Below, one piece after another: positions 60,333 through 64,000 of a stretch of DNA of 64,000 bases. The DNA is from Segatella copri (GTDB lineage Bacteria > Bacteroidota > Bacteroidia > Bacteroidales > Bacteroidaceae). Positions within the stretch are counted from its first letter, which is position 1; every line of letters begins with the position of its first letter. The stretch lies in contig NZ_CP156891.1 of assembly GCF_019249795.2 (NCBI RefSeq), positions 186,001-250,000 of the forward strand. The letters run 5' to 3'. The notes beneath the pieces were generated by a model. The model had not been told where the DNA came from. It saw only the letters and a program-made list of their open reading frames with translations, and ran no database searches. Position numbers and translations under genes: made by a program.

Positions 60333-63300
60333 TTAGATCTGCTCGCTCCAGTCCTCCTGGCTCTTACGAACGTAAGTCTGGTAACGGAGCTTAGCCATCT
60401 TCTCTGCCTGAGAGAAGAGCTCATCAGCCTCCTTAGGGAATGCCTTCTGTACAGAGAGGTAACGAACCTCACCGAGCAAGAAGTCGCGGAAGTTCTCCCA
60501 GTTAGGAGCCTTAGAGTCGAGTGTGAATGGGTTCTTACCCTCATCAGCCAACAGTGGGTTGTAACGCCACAAGTGCCAGTAACCGCACTCAACAGCCAAC
60601 TCTTCCTCGTGCTGTGAACGACCCATACCGCCCTTACGCTTCAAACCGTGGTTGATACATGGTGCGTAAGCGATGATGAGTGATGGACCTGGATAAGCCT
60701 CAGCCTCGCGGATAGCCTTCAATGTCTGAGCATTGTCAGCACCCATAGCTACCTGAGCTACGTAGATGTAACCGTATGTAGTCTGCATCAAACCGAGATC
60801 CTTCTTACGGATACGCTTACCCTGAGCAGCGAACTGTGCGATAGCACCGAGTGGAGTAGACTTAGATGACTGACCACCAGTGTTAGAGTAAACCTCAGTA
60901 TCGAGTACCAAGATGTTAACATCCTCACCAGAAGCCAATACGTGGTCGAGACCACCGTAACCGATATCATAAGAAGCACCGTCACCACCGATGATCCACT
61001 GTGAACGCTTAACGAGGTAGTGATCCAAAGTCTTGAGCTCCTTGCAGATAGGGCAACCCTTCTCAGCGCCGGCAGCGATGAGAGGCTTCAACTCTGCAGC
61101 AGCCTCCTTAGAACCCTCAGAATCGTTCATGTTAGCCATCCACTTGTCAGCAGCAGCTACGAACTCAGCAGGAACATGCTCCTGAGCCTTAGCCTCCTCG
61201 AGCAAGTGAGCGATGCGCTCCTTCATCTTCTTGTTACCCATTACCATACCGAGACCGAACTCGCAGAAGTCCTCGAACAATGAGTTGTCGAATGCAGGAC
61301 CCTGACCCTTAGCGTTCTTTGTATATGGAGTAGATGGGATAGAAGCTGAGTAGATAGAAGAACAACCAGTAGCGTTAGCAATCATCTGACGATCGCCGAA
61401 GAGCTGAGAAATCAACTTGACGTATGGAGTCTCACCACAACCAGAGCAAGCACCAGAGAACTCGAACAATGGCTGAGCGAACTGAGAGTTCTTAGGGCTC
61501 TGCTTGATGTCTACGAGATCCTGCTTAGAAGCTACCTTGTGTACGAGATACTCCCAGTTAGCTGCTTCCTTGACCATATCCTCTGCGTCAACGTTGAATG
61601 GAACCATTGTCAACGCCTTCTCACCCTTCTTACCTGGGCAGACGTCAGCACAGTTACCACAACCCAGACAGTCGAGTACTGAAATCTCGACGCGGAAGTG
61701 CATTCCAGCCAAAGCCTTAGGTGCCTTAACATCCTGAGTCGCGAGACCCTCGATGCCTGCGAGCTCCTCATCGGTCAATACGAATGGACGGATAGCTGCG
61801 TGAGGACAAACGAATGAACACTTGTTACACTGGATACAGTTCTCTACGTTCCATACTGGTACGAATGCCTCAACACCACGCTTCTCGAATGCTGCAGTAC
61901 CGTTCTGCCATGTACCGTCAACTGTGTTGTGCTTAACGAAGTCAGAAACCTTCAAGAGGTCACCTGCCTGGCCGTTGATAGGACGAACGAGCTCCTTAAC
62001 GAATGCTGGAGCGTTATCCTCCTTAGCCTCATCGTCAGCGAGGTTAGCCCAAGCTGGATCTACTGTCAACTGCTTGTACTCACCACCACGGTCTACAGCG
62101 CCGAAGTTCTTGTCAACAACGTCCTGACCCTTCTTAGAGTAAGACTTAACGATGAATGCCTTCATCTGCTCTACAGCGAGATCCAAAGGAATAACCTCTG
62201 TAATACGGAAGAATGCAGACTGGAGAATGGTGTTGGTACGGTTGCCGAGACCAATCTCCTGAGCAATCTTAGTTGCGTTAATATAGTAAACAGTGATGTT
62301 GTTCTGAGCGAAGTAACGCTTTACCTTGTTAGGGATGAAGTTAACCAACTCCTCACCATCAAAGATAGTGTTCAACAGGAAGAAACCGTTCTTACGCAAA
62401 CCACGAGTTACATCGTACATGTGGAGGTAAGCCTGTACATGGCAAGCTACGAAGTTAGGAGTATTTACCTGATATGCACTGTGGATAGGGCTGTCGCCGA
62501 AACGCAAGTGAGAGCAGGTGAAACCACCAGACTTCTTAGAGTCGTAAGAGAAGTATGCCTGGCAATACTTGTTAGTATTGTTACCGATAATCTGAACTGA
62601 GTTCTTGTTTGCACCAACAGTACCGTCTGCACCCAAACCGTAGAACTTAGCCTCGAATAAGTCGTCGCCACCCATTGGGATTTCTTCCTCTTCTGGGAGA
62701 GAAGTGAATGTAACGTCATCAACGATACCTACAGTGAAGTGGTTCTTAGGCTGTGGCAACTCGAGATTCTTGAATACAGCAACAATCTTAGCTGGAGTTG
62801 TATCAGAAGAACCGAGACCGTAGCGGCCGCCAACGATCAATGGCTTACGCTCGTCATCGTAGAGAGCTGACTTAACGTCGAGGTACAATGGCTCACCCTC
62901 TGCACCTGGCTCCTTAGTACGGTCGAGAACAGCGATACGTTTAACAGTAGCTGGGATAGTCTTTTTCAAGAAGTCAACAGAGAATGGACGGAAGAGGTGA
63001 ACTGCAACCATACCAACCTTCTTGCCCTGCTTATTCAAGTAGTCGATAGCCTCGCGAGCTGGCTCTGTAGCAGAACCCATCAAGATAATGATGTTCTCAG
63101 CATCCTCAGCACCATAGTAGTTGAAGAGGTGATACTCACGACCAGTGATCTTAGTCATCTCCTGGCAGTACTTCTCTACTACCTCAGGAATTGCATCGTA
63201 GTAAGGGTTGCAAGCCTCACGGTGAGTGAAGAATGTCTCTGGGTTCTCAGCAGTACCGCGAGTAACAGGACGCTCAGGAGTCAAAGCACGGTTACGGAAG

Positions 63301-63911
63301 TCCTCGATGAACTCTTCCTTAACCAATGGACGGATGTCTTCCATATCCATCTCCTCGATCTTGTGGTACTCGTGAGAAGTACGGAAACCGTCGAAGAAGT
63401 TAATGAAAGGAACCTTTGTCTCCAATGTAGCCAAGTGAGGAACTGCAGAGAGGTCCATAACCTCCTGAACAGAACCTGAGCAGAACATAGCGAAACCTGT
63501 CTGGCGGCAAGCCATTACGTCCTGGTGGTCACCGAAGATACAAAGTGAGTGAGAAGCCAATGTACGAGCTGATACGTTGAACACGCAAGGGAGCAACTCA
63601 CCAGCAATCTTGTACATGTTAGGAATCATCAGCAACAAACCCTGAGAAGCAGTGTAAGTTGAAGTCAAGGCACCAGCCTGGAGAGAACCGTGAACTGCAC
63701 CGGCAGCTCCAGCCTCTGATTCCATTTCCTGGATAGAAACTCGCTGACCGAAAAGGTTCTTACGACCTTTGGCAGCCCATTCATCTACATGCTCCGCCAT
63801 TGGTGATGATGGAGTAATAGGGTAGATAGCAGCAACCTCAGTAAACATGTAGCTTACATGTGCGGCAGCTGTGTTACCATCACAAGTGATAAATTTTTTC
63901 TCTTTAGCCAT
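60333..63911 (-). CDS. nifJ: Pyruvate:ferredoxin (flavodoxin) oxidoreductase
   Basis: The 1192-residue single-chain enzyme begins with domain I (TAAAHVSYMFTEVAAIYPITPSSPMAEHVDEW), then domains II-IV. Two [4Fe-4S] motifs follow in the ferredoxin-like domain (CIQCNKCSFVCPHA at about 690, CLGCGNCADVCPG at about 745). The C-terminal TPP-binding domain has GDGASYDIGYGGLDH (about 975) and a third cluster's Cys in CSGCGETPY (about 825). It oxidises pyruvate to acetyl-CoA and CO2 with reduction of ferredoxin, central to anaerobic energy metabolism. Length matches single-subunit PFOR. The upstream part (63912-64000) is AT-rich promoter sequence up to the window edge. Confidence 0.97.
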   Translation of the reverse strand: MAKEKKFITCDGNTAAAHVSYMFTEVAAIYPITPSSPMAEHVDEWAAKGRKNLFGQRVSIQEMESEAGAAGAVHGSLQAGALTSTYTASQGLLLMIPNMYKIAGELLPCVFNVSARTLASHSLCIFGDHQDVMACRQTGFAMFCSGSVQEVMDLSAVPHLATLETKVPFINFFDGFRTSHEYHKIEEMDMEDIRPLVKEEFIEDFRNRALTPERPVTRGTAENPETFFTHREACNPYYDAIPEVVEKYCQEMTKITGREYHLFNYYGAEDAENIIILMGSATEPAREAIDYLNKQGKKVGMVAVHLFRPFSVDFLKKTIPATVKRIAVLDRTKEPGAEGEPLYLDVKSALYDDERKPLIVGGRYGLGSSDTTPAKIVAVFKNLELPQPKNHFTVGIVDDVTFTSLPEEEEIPMGGDDLFEAKFYGLGADGTVGANKNSVQIIGNNTNKYCQAYFSYDSKKSGGFTCSHLRFGDSPIHSAYQVNTPNFVACHVQAYLHMYDVTRGLRKNGFFLLNTIFDGEELVNFIPNKVKRYFAQNNITVYYINATKIAQEIGLGNRTNTILQSAFFRITEVIPLDLAVEQMKAFIVKSYSKKGQDVVDKNFGAVDRGGEYKQLTVDPAWANLADDEAKEDNAPAFVKELVRPINGQAGDLLKVSDFVKHNTVDGTWQNGTAAFEKRGVEAFVPVWNVENCIQCNKCSFVCPHAAIRPFVLTDEELAGIEGLATQDVKAPKALAGMHFRVEISVLDCLGCGNCADVCPGKKGEKALTMVPFNVDAEDMVKEAANWEYLVHKVASKQDLVDIKQSPKNSQFAQPLFEFSGACSGCGETPYVKLISQLFGDRQMIANATGCSSIYSASIPSTPYTKNAKGQGPAFDNSLFEDFCEFGLGMVMGNKKMKERIAHLLEEAKAQEHVPAEFVAAADKWMANMNDSEGSKEAAAELKPLIAAGAEKGCPICKELKTLDHYLVKRSQWIIGGDGASYDIGYGGLDHVLASGEDVNILVLDTEVYSNTGGQSSKSTPLGAIAQFAAQGKRIRKKDLGLMQTTYGYIYVAQVAMGADNAQTLKAIREAEAYPGPSLIIAYAPCINHGLKRKGGMGRSQHEEELAVECGYWHLWRYNPLLADEGKNPFTLDSKAPNWENFRDFLLGEVRYLSVQKAFPKEADELFSQAEKMAKLRYQTYVRKSQEDWSEQI

Positions 63912-64000
63912 TTTACTTTTAGATAAAATATTAAAAATGTTTTGTATTTTTATTCCTTTGAACTTTGATAGTTGAATCTGTTTGAGAGTTCAATTTTCAG

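Overview
The window is a chromosomal segment of a Bacteroidota bacterium, most likely a Prevotella/Segatella (S. copri-like) gut anaerobe. The evidence is the gene content (Porin_10, DUF5686, DUF4468, type IX plug-like protein, Bat operon, pyruvate:ferredoxin oxidoreductase, a 290-residue primary sigma factor without region 1.1) and promoters of the Bacteroidota type: TTG or TTTG, a spacer of 19-20 nt, then TAnnTTTG. I could place complete promoters of this form by eye at kdsB, the integrase, trxB, two tRNA units, two non-coding RNA candidates and a duplicated leader. Species assignment is inference.

Layout. 1-7.8 kb, minus strand: a partial UvrD/AddA-like helicase, DUF5686, rpoD, a MORN-GH25 lysozyme, tilS, kdsB. 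8.0-12.7 kb: an accessory island with an IntDOT-like tyrosine recombinase, a small RhuM-like gene, about 1.1 kb of repeat-rich non-coding DNA and an orphan lipoprotein. 12.7-16.3 kb: a damaged MacAB-TolC-type efflux locus in which the adaptor is frameshifted and truncated and the ATPase gene is absent. 16.6-23 kb: metA, rlhA-like U32 peptidase, a membrane protein, a TonB-dependent receptor. 23-31.7 kb, minus strand: type IX plug-like protein, three tRNAs, an unassigned ~0.3 kb RNA, an HD hydrolase, menA, a porin cluster, tRNA-Ser(CGA), trxB. 31.9-33.7 kb: AAA-CYTH protein and a GNAT gene with a structured leader.

33.9-35.0 kb holds the most unusual region: a 31-residue smalltalk-type peptide, a remnant HU-like gene lacking its core, and four blocks of GGTCATTAA iterons arranged around a 16-bp AT-only palindrome. 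A second copy of the same architecture, including a nearly identical 188-bp promoter/leader, lies at 59.15-59.6 kb, but there it precedes an ABC-F gene. I read both as origin- or regulator-like parts of a decayed mobile module; the expected primase/helicase (VapE/DUF3987 type) is not present.

35.3-42.3 kb: housekeeping genes (ModF-like ATPase, ruvC, MBL hydrolase, rsmG, HAD phosphatase, panB, MFS transporter). 42.5-51.2 kb: a seven-gene MoxR-DUF58-Bat operon in which BatD and BatE are fused. 51.2-59.1 kb: PAP2 phosphatase, queA, an ABC-F ATPase, an M13 metallopeptidase and a convergent second ABC-F. 60.3-63.9 kb: nifJ, which supplies acetyl-CoA and reduced ferredoxin in anaerobic metabolism.

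All motif positions were read by eye. Family names come from remembered family signatures, with no database search.
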